Source: a bacterium
Lineage (GTDB): Bacteria > Planctomycetota > SZUA-567
Length of the DNA: 40,267 nucleotides
Assembly: GCA_003249795.1 (NCBI GenBank)
Contig: QKHZ01000128.1
Location: 1 to 40,267 of the forward strand
Direction of reading: 5' to 3'
The notes under the pieces: generated by a model
Databases searched by the model: none
Told to the model about the DNA's origin: nothing
The model's input: only the letters and a program-made list of their open reading frames with translations
Position numbers and translations under genes: made by a program
In this document: positions 24,586 through 33,236 of the stretch, piece after piece
Layout: each line of letters begins with the position of its first letter
Numbering within the stretch: the first letter of the stretch is position 1

Positions 24586-25032
24586 ATGAGTCCAGACGTC
24601 AGTCAAATACAGGCAAGTCAGACACAATCCACGCAGCAGGCTCAGTCGGCATTATCCTCGGCTGTGGCCGCTTCTGCACAGACAACACAGACCGCAGCCA
24701 CAACAGAAACTGCGGACACAACGTTTGTGACATTTCCGCAGACAAAAGATCCGGTTTCCTCGATTCAGTCCGTTAACGAAGTCGTCGAAGAACAGGTTGC
24801 TGCCGACGAGCAGGAACTTGTTTCGTCCGCAATGGAGCAGCTGAATGATTTGATGGATACCTTCAACAAAGGAGTGACCTTTGATATTTATGATGATACC
24901 GGTCAATTTTATGTGAAGGTAATTAACCGAGACACGCAGGAAGTCATCAAGACACTTCCTGCAGAAGAAATGATGGCGGTCATGTCACGGATCGATGATG
25001 CAATCGGAATGCTGATCGACGAACAGGGCTGA
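24586..25032 (+). CDS. flaG: FlaG-family flagellar protein
   Basis: 148 residues from the ATG at 24586, which has GGAGGAG a few nt upstream; an in-frame start at 24547 would add 13 residues with a poorer signal. Residues 1-60 are Ser/Thr/Gln/Ala-rich and disordered. The C-terminal FlaG domain (about 95-145) is clear: LMDTFNKGVTFDIYDDTGQFYVKVINRDTQEVIKTLPAEEMM. FlaG proteins are small flagellar accessory proteins reported to influence filament length. No other flagellar gene is in the window, and the gene is bounded by terminators on both sides, so it is a one-gene unit. I see no sigma28-type promoter (TAAA-N15-GCCGATAA) upstream. Confidence 0.85.
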   Translation: MSPDVSQIQASQTQSTQQAQSALSSAVAASAQTTQTAATTETADTTFVTFPQTKDPVSSIQSVNEVVEEQVAADEQELVSSAMEQLNDLMDTFNKGVTFDIYDDTGQFYVKVINRDTQEVIKTLPAEEMMAVMSRIDDAIGMLIDEQG

Positions 25033-25071
25033 TTCCCTGCCAATAATGCTTTAGTTGTGAATAACGCAAAT

Positions 25072-25109
25072 AAAACGCTCTCTTTCTTCTTTGAAAGAGA
25101 GCGTTTTTT
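25072..25109. terminator. Strong bidirectional terminator between flaG and the GT-C gene
   Basis: A perfect 15-bp stem (25072-25086 with 25093-25107, core ACGCTCTCTTTC/GAAAGAGAGCGT) with a 6-nt loop is bounded by A on the left and T on the right, so either strand ends in a T run. It serves the convergent flaG (stop 25032) and GT-C gene (stop 25131). Confidence 0.93.
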
Positions 25110-25130
25110 ATCAAGTCGCATCGGAACGGC

Positions 25131-26873
25131 TTATTTGTCGGTATCCGTACTGGTGCCGGCATCAGGTTCTGTGTCTGTTTTTGTGCCGGTATCGGCATCT
25201 GTAATCAAATCCTTGCGCCGGTAAATTGTGAAGATCGCATCGCCACAAAGATAGTTTCTTCCCGGCATCCATGCTGGCTCCAGAATGGCTTTGAAATTAT
25301 CGAATTTGATAACTTTTTCGTATGGGTCCAATACGTCGGGATGGAACTGTTTCAGCATCACTTCATCACGGGGACGGGCGACGATCCAATCCGGCTTCAG
25401 CTGAATGACAATACCACCCCAGTCGTTTACGTTATCCTGTGCCAGACGTGCTTTGACCACTTCCGGCGATCCGAGTCCCGGGCAGTCATAAATTTTCATG
25501 TTGGAGAAATATCCAAGATATCCCAGGCATTCCAAAAAGACGGTATCTTTGGGTGTGCGGGCGTGTTCTTTTAACCAGAGTCCAATTTTTGTCCTGACCG
25601 AGTTTTCAATAATTCTCTGCTGATAGTACATCTGCTGACACACCATCATCGTCATCGCAATAATTACGGTCATGAGCAGTCCCGGAATGAACCGCCGGAC
25701 AAATTTCAGCCAGAATTTGACATTCAGATTCTCCGCGCGTTGCCCAATCCAGTCGGACAATCTGCGCAAATCATGCAGAATAAAACCGGCCGACAGGGCA
25801 ACATAGAACCATGCGTTTGGAAAGTACCATGATGTTGCGGCGACCGGAATGTAGTTCAGGTACGTCAAGGAGATCAATGCTGCCAAGCTCAGAGCGCGCC
25901 CTGACCGTGTTGCCCAAGGGCAAAGAAAGTAAATGCAAGCGAAGAAAGATGTCTGTCTTAAGATTCCTTCCAGATAACAGTTCCATGGCCCGTAGACGTA
26001 AAGCGTCGGCATCCCAACTGATGCGAAGTCGTATCTGAAGCCAAAGAAAAACTGGACGAGAAGATAATGAAGAAATTCTTTTCCTCTGGGTAATTCCAAA
26101 CCTTTTGCAATGACCGTGTGGGGAACAAAACTGCCGTAATACTGTTGCGCCCAGATCATCCACGGAAGGAACATGCAAAAGGAGATGACTCCGGCCAGAA
26201 CATAGGTCTTCAGGAGCCCGATGCGTGTGCGGCCTTCTTTGGCGAACGGGAAAAAGAGGAAAAATCCGATTGCGGCGGAACTGCTGTAGATGAATCCGTC
26301 CGGCCTTGTATACATGGCTCCAGCCCAGGAGATCGCCAGAATCAGCCATGGGCGTTTGACGTGCCCCAGAATTGCGACGACTCCAAGGGTCAGGAAAAAG
26401 ATCATGAGAGCGACTTCCTGCCCGTTGATGGTGTAGTCAACGACTTTCGATTCAAGAAAAACCAGAACCAGCGCTCCGGCTAGAGAAAGCGTTTTAAATC
26501 CATATCGTAATAGAGACCGGCAGATCAGATAGGCGGACGCGGACAATAAAAGCGAGCAGATGATCCGGTATGACCACAGAACAGCACGGTCGGATCCCTC
26601 TCCCAGAAGATACCGTAACAGAGCCGGGATGGCCATATTCAGAACAGAGGTGAATGCATGCACATGCTCACCCGGGGTAAAAACCGGGCCGTTGCCGGTG
26701 GCGAGGTTGACGCTGCAGCGGTAAGTGATGTAGTGATCTTCCCATACGTGGTTGGTGATGAGTGCAAAGCACATTGTCACGAGAAACAAGACCAATGCTG
26801 CGTGCCAAGGACGGATTGATGCTTTTGTGTTGGAACCTTCGCTTTCTGGCGATTGTGCATCACATTGTTCCAT
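25131..26873 (-). CDS. Polytopic GT-C type glycosyltransferase (AftB-like architecture)
   Basis: 580 residues with roughly 10-12 membrane helices up to about residue 410 and a periplasmic C-terminal domain. The first loop after helix 1 holds EDHYITYR (45-52), NLATGNGPVFTPGE (56-69), matching the DDAYITYRYA...NG.G.VFNPGE pattern of GT-C enzymes that use polyprenyl-phosphate sugars; the first catalytic acid is Glu and the third position His. The tail from about 558 is a Thr/Asp/Gly-rich low-complexity stretch (DADTGTKTDTEPDAG). GAGGAG lies 8 nt before the ATG. It probably decorates envelope glycan on the periplasmic side. Convergent with flaG, and upstream lies a 226-nt gap without a gene before trpS. 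Confidence 0.8.
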   Translation of the reverse strand: MEQCDAQSPESEGSNTKASIRPWHAALVLFLVTMCFALITNHVWEDHYITYRCSVNLATGNGPVFTPGEHVHAFTSVLNMAIPALLRYLLGEGSDRAVLWSYRIICSLLLSASAYLICRSLLRYGFKTLSLAGALVLVFLESKVVDYTINGQEVALMIFFLTLGVVAILGHVKRPWLILAISWAGAMYTRPDGFIYSSSAAIGFFLFFPFAKEGRTRIGLLKTYVLAGVISFCMFLPWMIWAQQYYGSFVPHTVIAKGLELPRGKEFLHYLLVQFFFGFRYDFASVGMPTLYVYGPWNCYLEGILRQTSFFACIYFLCPWATRSGRALSLAALISLTYLNYIPVAATSWYFPNAWFYVALSAGFILHDLRRLSDWIGQRAENLNVKFWLKFVRRFIPGLLMTVIIAMTMMVCQQMYYQQRIIENSVRTKIGLWLKEHARTPKDTVFLECLGYLGYFSNMKIYDCPGLGSPEVVKARLAQDNVNDWGGIVIQLKPDWIVARPRDEVMLKQFHPDVLDPYEKVIKFDNFKAILEPAWMPGRNYLCGDAIFTIYRRKDLITDADTGTKTDTEPDAGTSTDTDK

Positions 26874-27099
26874 CAGACAGTCTCCTCAAAATACTTGGAC
26901 GGGTAAGTGTTGGATAAAATAATACATAAAATAGATTACATCGGGTGTCAGTTTTTCTGCTTGAACACGACAACCGCAGAGAGACGGATAAAATGAATAC
27001 CGTGAAATCAAACAATGCAAGATTTTAGATATTCGCATTGCGATTTCAAGAATATTCCGGTGTAATACATGAACCCGATTGCTTTTCAGGTGGGAGAAT

Positions 27100-28203
27100 T
27101 CAGCTGTTTTTCGCCAGTTTCTTGCGCCGGTTTTCTGCTTTGCGGCTGATAGCGTTCATGACCGAGCGCAATCCCATTGCGGTTTTGACTTCCTTGAGCG
27201 TTGCGTTGGCGACTTCCTGCATCCTCATCGTACCGTCAAGAATGACCTGATCGACAAAACCGTTATCAGCTTCATATTCCTTGTAGCGCTCACGCATAGG
27301 CGCAAGGAAGCTATTGATTGCCTGTGCCAGCTTTTCCTTAACTTCGACGTCGCCGACTTTCCCTGCACGGTAACGGGTCTTCATGTCGTCCACATCGGCG
27401 GTGTCAGGGTTGAATGCATCGTGATAAATAAAGACAGGATTACCCTCAACGGTACCGGGAACATCCGCGCTGATACGATTGGGATCGGTATACATCTTCT
27501 TGACCTTCTTGTTGACCGTCGCTTCGTCATCGCTGAGATAGATGCAGTTGCCGAGGCTTTTACTCATTTTTGCCTGCCCGTCGGTACCGACCAGCGTCGG
27601 CACATCTCCGACAAGCACATCCGGAATCGGAAATACTTCACCGTACAGACCGTTGAATCTCCGGGCGATTTCACGGGTGACTTCGACATGGCTTTCGTTG
27701 TCTTTTCCGACCGGAACAAGATGCGCGCGCGGCATCAGGATGTCGGCAGCCTGCAGGACTGGATAACCCAGAAGCCCGAACGGCATCTCTTCATCCGACA
27801 TGTTCGCGGCTTTTGCCATTTCTTTAATCGACGGTACGCGCGTCAGGCGGTTGACAGTGATCAGCATCTCAAAGATCAGGTTCAGTTCGTACACTGCATG
27901 GATGGCCGACTGCAGGTAGATCGTGACTTTGTCCGGATTGATTCCGGCAGCAAGATAGTCAAGCACCATCGCGCGGGCGTTTTCACCGATCCGGCCGATG
28001 TCCTCAGGTGTCGGCTTTGTGGTCAGCATGTGCAGGTCTGCGATGATGAGACTTGTGTCATAACTGTGCTGCAGTTCGACGCGTTTTTTAATCGAACCGA
28101 CATAATGGCCAAGATGAAGCCGTCCTGTGGGGCGGTCACCGGTCAGAATCCGTTTGCGTTCGGGTTGCTGGGATCGATCCTGCGCAGGTTGTTGTTCCGA
28201 CAT
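27100..28203 (-). CDS. trpS: Tryptophanyl-tRNA synthetase
   Basis: 367 residues. Class I signatures are intact: HLGHY at 30-34 (HIGH) after TGDRPTGRL, and KMSKS at 212-216. [22 protein letters not shown] is the tryptophan-pocket region with the family-typical Asp. An N-terminal 16-residue hydrophilic stretch (rich in Gln) precedes the catalytic domain and may be disordered; a basic C-terminal tail ([14 protein letters not shown]) is a lineage feature. GAGGA precedes the ATG by 9 nt. The gene is transcribed toward the GT-C gene and is alone in its unit. No T-box or other leader element is visible in the 229-nt upstream gap. Confidence 0.95.
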   Translation of the reverse strand: MSEQQPAQDRSQQPERKRILTGDRPTGRLHLGHYVGSIKKRVELQHSYDTSLIIADLHMLTTKPTPEDIGRIGENARAMVLDYLAAGINPDKVTIYLQSAIHAVYELNLIFEMLITVNRLTRVPSIKEMAKAANMSDEEMPFGLLGYPVLQAADILMPRAHLVPVGKDNESHVEVTREIARRFNGLYGEVFPIPDVLVGDVPTLVGTDGQAKMSKSLGNCIYLSDDEATVNKKVKKMYTDPNRISADVPGTVEGNPVFIYHDAFNPDTADVDDMKTRYRAGKVGDVEVKEKLAQAINSFLAPMRERYKEYEADNGFVDQVILDGTMRMQEVANATLKEVKTAMGLRSVMNAISRKAENRRKKLAKNS

Positions 28204-28432
28204 GAGTCATTTCCTCTTTTTTTGCCGCAGCGCGGTAATGCTGCGTTTATTTGCCATGATTAAAAAGTACAGGATACCCGCCTGTGGGCAAAACGCAAGA
28301 CTCTAGCCGGAAAGATAAACAAATGCTTGTGGGTTGACGAAAGCGCTTCTGATTTAGTAAGATGTTGCAGAAGATGTGAGACTCGTATTTTTCACAGTTC
28401 GTTTTCTAATGCCCAGCCAGAAAGATTCTGCT

Positions 28433-29422
28433 ATGAACCTGCTTGAAACACTTGGAATGTCCCTGTTCTCCGGTGCACTGCAACTACGCCGTGACAATGA
28501 CGGTGCGTGCCTTCCGCTTCGTTTTACGCCTTCGCAGATTGAGTATTATGGCAAGATTGAGATATTCCGCATCCGCTCGGAATGCTGTGCCGGGATATGT
28601 CTACGGGTACGGACTGACGCCGAGGAAATCGGTCTGGATTTCAGTTATGAACAGGGCGCACGAGGGTATTACGGACTTGCAGTTGAAAAAGACGGTAACC
28701 TGATCCATCAGTTTCATTCGCCGCAGCAGATGAACGGCCGAATGAGTGTATCCGTTCCGCTTGGGAAAGATGATGAGCCGCGTGAGATTACGATTTATCT
28801 CTCCCAGATCCGCCCGGTTCGGATTCATGCGGTTACTGTCGCAGACGGTTGCGTTGCCGAAGCTGTTACGCCTGCACCCAAAAAACTGCTTTGTCTGGGC
28901 GATTCAATCACGCAGGGGATGTCATCAGCTATTCCCGCAGTAACATATGCGACCGCGCTTTCACGAATCCTGAAGATGGATATTCTGAATCAGGCTGTCG
29001 GCGGCCACTATTATGACGCCGACTCTCTGGATGCGACAATTGATTACAAACCGGATCTGATCACAGTCGCGTACGGGACAAATGACTGGACGGGAAATGT
29101 GAGAGAGCAGACGATCCGGTCGAACGTAACCTCTTACCTGCAAAAACTCGCCCAGATTTTTCCTGCTGTAAAAACGGTTGTGATCACACCGCTCTGGCGT
29201 TCGGATCATCATGCGGTTCATGACGGCGGGTTATTTAAAGACTTCTGTCAGGCAATTGCCGACACTGCGGCAAGCTTTGGTAATGTCTATCTACTGAACG
29301 GATACCACATGATTCCGCACCACGGCGACTACTATGTCGACGGATTACATCCGAACGATCTCGGCGCATTGTGGCTAGCCTCACGGCTGGCAGCGGAAAT
29401 AAACCGCCTCGGACTTGTGTGA
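28433..29422 (+). CDS. SGNH/GDSL-family hydrolase (carbohydrate esterase type)
   Basis: 329 residues from the ATG at 28433; a GTG at 28376 and an ATG at 28409 are in frame but lack ribosome-binding sites, as does the chosen one largely (AGAAAG). The N-terminal 150 residues are a beta-sandwich-like domain (IEYYGKIEIFRIRSECC, LIHQFHS), followed by an SGNH domain: GDSIT with nucleophile S158, G190, YGTND with N217, and DGLHP with D303 and H306. No signal peptide, so it acts inside or is exported otherwise. The two-domain layout resembles CE2/CE3-like acetyl-xylan or glycan esterases. Divergent from trpS, convergent with the GT9 gene. Substrate unknown. Confidence 0.86.
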   Translation: MNLLETLGMSLFSGALQLRRDNDGACLPLRFTPSQIEYYGKIEIFRIRSECCAGICLRVRTDAEEIGLDFSYEQGARGYYGLAVEKDGNLIHQFHSPQQMNGRMSVSVPLGKDDEPREITIYLSQIRPVRIHAVTVADGCVAEAVTPAPKKLLCLGDSITQGMSSAIPAVTYATALSRILKMDILNQAVGGHYYDADSLDATIDYKPDLITVAYGTNDWTGNVREQTIRSNVTSYLQKLAQIFPAVKTVVITPLWRSDHHAVHDGGLFKDFCQAIADTAASFGNVYLLNGYHMIPHHGDYYVDGLHPNDLGALWLASRLAAEINRLGLV

Positions 29423-29462
29423 TTTTATCATTTGAAAAACGCTGTGCCGCATTTCCCCTTTC

Positions 29463-30686
29463 TCAAGCGGGAGGGGATTGATTTTCCAGCCACGGCGGAT
29501 CAACCGGATCGGACAGGTGGTTGAGCATATCGTTGACCACCCGACGCACTTCGTCCAGCGTAATATCCTGCAGGCATTTGAATCCATGCGCGCAACTGCA
29601 AACTGTTCCGGCCAAAAAACTCACGCACGGACCGCACGACGGATTTTGCCAGACAACCGCATGTTCCTCGCTTTGTGGCGGGCCGAACCGCACCGGACTT
29701 TCCGGCCCGTAAATAGAGACAGTCGGCACATCCAGCGCGCTTGCCAGATGCACCATGCCCGAGTCATTCGTGATCAGTAAATGCAGCCGCTGGATGACGG
29801 CGGCCAGTTGCCGGACCGAGGTTTGTCCTGCAAGGTTTGCTGCAGGTAGCGGCATCTGTTTGGTGTAACGCGCCACATGGCTTTCTTCGTCGCGTGAACC
29901 CAGGAAAACGACTCGATACTCTCCCAGTTCTTCCAACTGCTGTGCAAGCAGGATAAACTTCTGCGGCGCCCACGCGCGGTGCAGGGCGAATTCACCGGCA
30001 TTCATATTGATGCCGATCAAAAGTGTTTCAGGATGGATGTCCCAGTTTTTCAGAAGGCGGTTAACCGTATCTTGCTCAGATGCCCGTACGCGCGGGGCAA
30101 CCGGCATCAGGTCGTGATAAGAAGCGTCAACCGCCAGCGCCAGATCCTGATAGGCTTTGCGCACGTGATGCCTGAGGTCTGGAGCGACCGGAACGGTAAT
30201 GCCGGATGCGGGGCGCTCGTCGGCGGTGAAGGCGATGGTGGCGCGACCTCCGCTCAGGCATGTCAAAAGCCATGAGAGGCACTCGGGGCTGTCGAAGCTG
30301 ATGGTAAGGTCGATTTTTCCGCTTTTACGTGTGCGCATGCGCCAGCTTAAAAAACTCCGCAGAATGCCGAAAGCTGATGTCAGGTTAATCGTATCGATCC
30401 GGTTGACAAGGTCCGTTCCTTCATACAAACCGGAAAGTTGCGGCTGTGTCAGTAAAATGAGTTCAGCATCGGGATAACGCTCACGGATTGCGCGCATAGC
30501 GGATGTCGCGCAGATGAGTGCGCCTAAGCCGGAGAGCTTGATCAGCAGGATGCGCCGGGGTTGGTCAGGCTTTGCGTGGTGGGACGCATCAAACAGTCCG
30601 AACAGTTGCTGCAGAGTCCGGACGGCGCGACAGAGGCATCGGATCAGGAAGCGGTCGAACGCAAAGCGCAGGGGTATTGCAGGCAT
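29463..30686 (-). CDS. GT9 family glycosyltransferase (ADP-heptose:LPS heptosyltransferase type)
   Basis: 407 residues. A 42-residue basic N-terminal extension precedes the GT-B fold: RRILLIKLSGLGALICATSAMRAIRERYP (44-72) and the nucleotide-sugar site ITNDSGMVHLASALDVPTVSIYGP (305-328). After it comes a Cys cluster, C351, C354, C363, C365 and C371, which resembles the C-terminal Cys-rich loop of some GT9 proteins. Family activity is transfer of heptose from ADP-heptose to the lipid A core; donor and acceptor are not provable here. It starts 5 nt after the stop of the GspE-like gene and is presumably translated with it. GmhB at 19.4-20.0 kb makes the phosphoheptose precursor step. Confidence 0.85.
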   Translation of the reverse strand: MPAIPLRFAFDRFLIRCLCRAVRTLQQLFGLFDASHHAKPDQPRRILLIKLSGLGALICATSAMRAIRERYPDAELILLTQPQLSGLYEGTDLVNRIDTINLTSAFGILRSFLSWRMRTRKSGKIDLTISFDSPECLSWLLTCLSGGRATIAFTADERPASGITVPVAPDLRHHVRKAYQDLALAVDASYHDLMPVAPRVRASEQDTVNRLLKNWDIHPETLLIGINMNAGEFALHRAWAPQKFILLAQQLEELGEYRVVFLGSRDEESHVARYTKQMPLPAANLAGQTSVRQLAAVIQRLHLLITNDSGMVHLASALDVPTVSIYGPESPVRFGPPQSEEHAVVWQNPSCGPCVSFLAGTVCSCAHGFKCLQDITLDEVRRVVNDMLNHLSDPVDPPWLENQSPPA

Positions 30687-30691
30687 GGCTT

Positions 30692-31042
30692 TTACTCCGT
30701 GCCGGAGAGCATAACCAGATAGTCTTCTTCGATACTGCCAGCAATGATGCGGACTTCAATGCCATAGGTTGTATTCTGATTGAAAAAGACGCCATAGCCG
30801 GATACCGGCGGTTTTTCCCACTCGTCAATGCCGGCAAAACCGCGAAGGTATTTGTAGACCCGCTCGCAACACGGCAGCGGCAGGTAGTCGTAAAATTCAA
30901 TCTGGTTTTCGGAGAAAAAGAAGACCGTGCTGCCGTCGTAGTCGGTGGAAAAATGAATGTAGCGCGCATGGCAGGCAATCGCCGCGCGGATGATCCGCTC
31001 GGTTGCATCGACCGCTTCGATATTACGCCAGTCGTTGTGCAT
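30692..31042 (-). CDS. Stand-alone protein resembling the middle domain of GspE/PilB ATPases
   Basis: 116 residues from the ATG at 31042, with GGAAGG upstream; a TTG nine codons earlier (31069) is weaker. I recognise the fold of the domain preceding the ATPase core in type II/IV secretion ATPases: residues 11-30 (ATERIIRAAIACHARYIHFS) match the I-x-AI-x-GASDIHIEP helix and strand, then a beta-hairpin in place of RYRIDG, a helix CCERVYKYLRGFAGID in the position of the KSM helix, and a final EVRIIAGSIEEDYLVMLSG strand pair. Walker motifs and the zinc Cys cluster are absent. Compare residues 113-220 of the HTH-PilB gene at the right edge. It ends 5 nt before the GT9 gene. Function unknown. Confidence 0.62.
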   Translation of the reverse strand: MHNDWRNIEAVDATERIIRAAIACHARYIHFSTDYDGSTVFFFSENQIEFYDYLPLPCCERVYKYLRGFAGIDEWEKPPVSGYGVFFNQNTTYGIEVRIIAGSIEEDYLVMLSGTE

Positions 31043-31140
31043 GCATGCCTTCCCGTAGTTGCCTGACAATTCTGCCTGCGGTATTCGTGCCGGTATCGCG
31101 CTGTGCCCTACGCCGGATTTTTGTTATTTTGTATGCTCTA

Positions 31141-32142
31141 CTACGCCTGTTCTGCCGGGGCGGTCGCTGCAGAACGTGTGCGGAACCAGTTGACAAAAGC
31201 CGGAATCCCGTCGCGGATTTTTGTCGTTGGCGCATACCCGAGTTCTGCCCGTGCGCGGCTGATATCGGCAAAGGTGCAGTCCACATCTCCCGGTTGCTGC
31301 GGTTGGCGGTCGATGTCCGGTGTGACGCCGAGAGCCCCCGCAATCGTTTCGATCAACTCGCTCAGGGTGATAGTCTGGCTTTCGCCGAGGTTGTAGATAT
31401 GGAAACCCTCAGCTTTGCCCATCGCCGCGCGCACTCCCTGGATAATATCGTCGATATAGGTGTAGTCGCGGCTGGTTGTGCCATCGCCAAAGACAGGGAT
31501 CGATTTGCCGTCTGCCAGCAATTTCGTAAACTTATGGATCGCCAAATCCGGACGCTGGCGCGGTCCGTAAACAGTAAAGAACCGCAGCGCGGTGATGTCC
31601 ATCTGAAACAGGTGGTGATAGGTATGCGCGATCAACTCGCACGCTTTTTTGGTCGCGGCATACGGGCTGATCGGAAAATCGACGCGGTCATCTTCCGAGA
31701 AAGGCACTTTTTTGTTATTGCCATAGACCGAACTGGATGAGGCAAAAACGAGCTTTTTCACGTCATGCCGACGCATGGCTTCGAGGATCTGGGTCGTGCC
31801 GCCGACATTGACGTCCTGATATTTCTCCGGATTCTTGATACTGGGGCGAACTCCTGCAAGGGCTGCCAGATGCATGACCATGTCACCGCCGTCAGCATTT
31901 TCCGGCGTTAACGATTTCATCGCATGAAACGCCGCATCAATATCGCCAGCGTTTCTGATATCGCCTTCGACCAGTTTGAAGCGGGGATGACCACTGAGTG
32001 CGGCAAGGTTTTCTTCTTTGATTTCGCGCGGGTAGAACGGGTCAAAGTTATCCAGTCCGACGCATGCGTGCCCGTCCCGGATCAAGGACTCGCACAAATG
32101 GGAACCGATAAATCCTGCGCCACCTGTAACAATTACCCGCAC
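31141..32142 (-). CDS. NAD-dependent sugar epimerase (extended SDR, UDP-glucuronate 4-epimerase-like)
   Basis: 333 residues. NAD-binding TGGAGFIGS at 6-14, MHLAALAGVRPSIKNPEKY at 90-108, catalytic SSSS (135-138) and YAATK with Y161 and K165 are in the standard order for an extended short-chain dehydrogenase. The AGVRPS-NP-Y-VNVGGT block and LDNFDPFYPR match UDP-glucuronate 4-epimerases or close WbpP/GalE-like relatives, making UDP-galacturonate or a similar donor. A C-terminal tail of Ala/Thr is not conserved. It is preceded upstream by two genes of unknown function on the same strand and followed 98 nt later by the GspE-like gene. Its likely role is nucleotide-sugar supply for surface glycans. 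Confidence 0.85.
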   Translation of the reverse strand: MRVIVTGGAGFIGSHLCESLIRDGHACVGLDNFDPFYPREIKEENLAALSGHPRFKLVEGDIRNAGDIDAAFHAMKSLTPENADGGDMVMHLAALAGVRPSIKNPEKYQDVNVGGTTQILEAMRRHDVKKLVFASSSSVYGNNKKVPFSEDDRVDFPISPYAATKKACELIAHTYHHLFQMDITALRFFTVYGPRQRPDLAIHKFTKLLADGKSIPVFGDGTTSRDYTYIDDIIQGVRAAMGKAEGFHIYNLGESQTITLSELIETIAGALGVTPDIDRQPQQPGDVDCTFADISRARAELGYAPTTKIRDGIPAFVNWFRTRSAATAPAEQA

Positions 32143-32219
32143 AATATTCTCCCTGATAAATTACGCTAATACTCCGCGTTTCAAATCGCGATGATAAAAT
32201 TGGATATGCCGATTGTACC

Positions 32220-32250
32220 GGATTGCGTCAGTTTGGGCAAGTCGCAATCC
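32220..32250 (-). other. 8-bp inverted repeat between the coiled-coil gene and the epimerase gene
   Basis: GGATTGCG (32220-32227) and CGCAATCC (32243-32250) are exact inverse complements across a 15-nt spacer, in the 138-nt gap ahead of the epimerase. No T run follows on either strand, so it is not an ordinary intrinsic terminator. It could be an operator or an mRNA stability hairpin. Confidence 0.3.
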
Positions 32251-32280
32251 AAAGACGCAGAGAACCAACCGAATTGTTTT

Positions 32281-33195
32281 CTAGAAAGAATCGTTAACTT
32301 CAGGCAGGGGTTCATCTTCTGTTATTTTCCCGCCGCTTTTTTCAATCTGGTTTTTGATGTTCTCCAGCAGCTGGCGGCGTTTCTTCACCAGATCCTGATG
32401 GCGGTTAGCCAGAGACAGGCGTTGCGCTTCAAGTCTGGAGTATTCGGTATCCAGCCGCAGGAGGTTTGCAAGTTGCGATTCGGTTGCGCCTTGTTCGGCC
32501 AATTTTTGCCGATAAATTGCCAGTCGCACTTTTTCTTCCTGCACATGCGCTTCGCGCCGCGCCTGTTCTGCCGATTCCCGAAGAGAGGCTAAAACCTGCC
32601 ATGTCGGTTTTTCAGAGCCCGAGGTTGATGAATCCGGTTGATTGTCCGAGGCGATGCCACCGGCTCCTGACGGGCTTAGATAGGACTGCAGGCCGTCGGC
32701 GGCGATGTCCCATTTCTTTGACGAAATCTGCAGCAATGTGATCAGGGCGGTGACATCGGGCTTGATCGTCTCGTCGAGGGTCGGTTGCTTCTGCGTATAA
32801 TAACCGATCTTTTCACGGTCGGAATCGGCTGACTCGCGCAGACCCAGCAGGCTGCGGAAATGGTTCCAGCGCACCATCTGGTTTTTCAGTGCGACCTGTA
32901 GTTTCTGCAGTGTTTTGCGGTCGTGATTGCGGTTGGCGTCTTTGGCGGCCTGAAGGGAGTTGCTGAATGTCCTCGCCGCGTCAAGGGCCATCATCAGAGA
33001 ATCCTGCAGCGACTTGTTTTCGAATGTCCGGTTCTCATAACTGCGGATCCACTGGTCAACCGACCGTTGCCGCAGGTTCAGAGTCTTGCCCAGATCAGGA
33101 TTGTCTTCTGCCCGCACTGAACACGGCAGTATGCAAAATGTTGTGGCCAGAATTAGGAGAGACGCACACAGGCGCAGCCAGCCGGAAATTTTCAT
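32281..33195 (-). CDS. Secreted coiled-coil protein of unknown function
   Basis: 304 residues from the ATG at 33195, which has GGAG 6 nt upstream; the frame also contains a TTG two codons earlier. A signal peptide spans about 1-30 (basic MKISGWLR then LLILATTFCILPCSVRA). The mature protein is highly helical: 35-150 is charged with heptad character, a Ser/Gly-rich hinge (about 175-195) follows, and 200-295 is a long predicted coiled coil (LRESAEQARREAHVQEEKV, LLRLDTEYSRLEAQRLSL). No known domain recognised. It starts 41 nt after the 622-residue gene, with which it forms a probable unit. A structural or periplasmic scaffold role is a guess only. Confidence 0.72.
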   Translation of the reverse strand: MKISGWLRLCASLLILATTFCILPCSVRAEDNPDLGKTLNLRQRSVDQWIRSYENRTFENKSLQDSLMMALDAARTFSNSLQAAKDANRNHDRKTLQKLQVALKNQMVRWNHFRSLLGLRESADSDREKIGYYTQKQPTLDETIKPDVTALITLLQISSKKWDIAADGLQSYLSPSGAGGIASDNQPDSSTSGSEKPTWQVLASLRESAEQARREAHVQEEKVRLAIYRQKLAEQGATESQLANLLRLDTEYSRLEAQRLSLANRHQDLVKKRRQLLENIKNQIEKSGGKITEDEPLPEVNDSF

Positions 33196-33236
33196 TGCCA
33201 ACTCCTTTTATGCTTGGCCGCAGCCTCGGCGGAATC

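Noticed and set aside
27011-27063. Imperfect ATATTC/GAATAT repeat in the gap between trpS and the GT-C gene.
   Set aside because: A 6-bp AT-rich stem with a long loop is expected by chance in such sequence.
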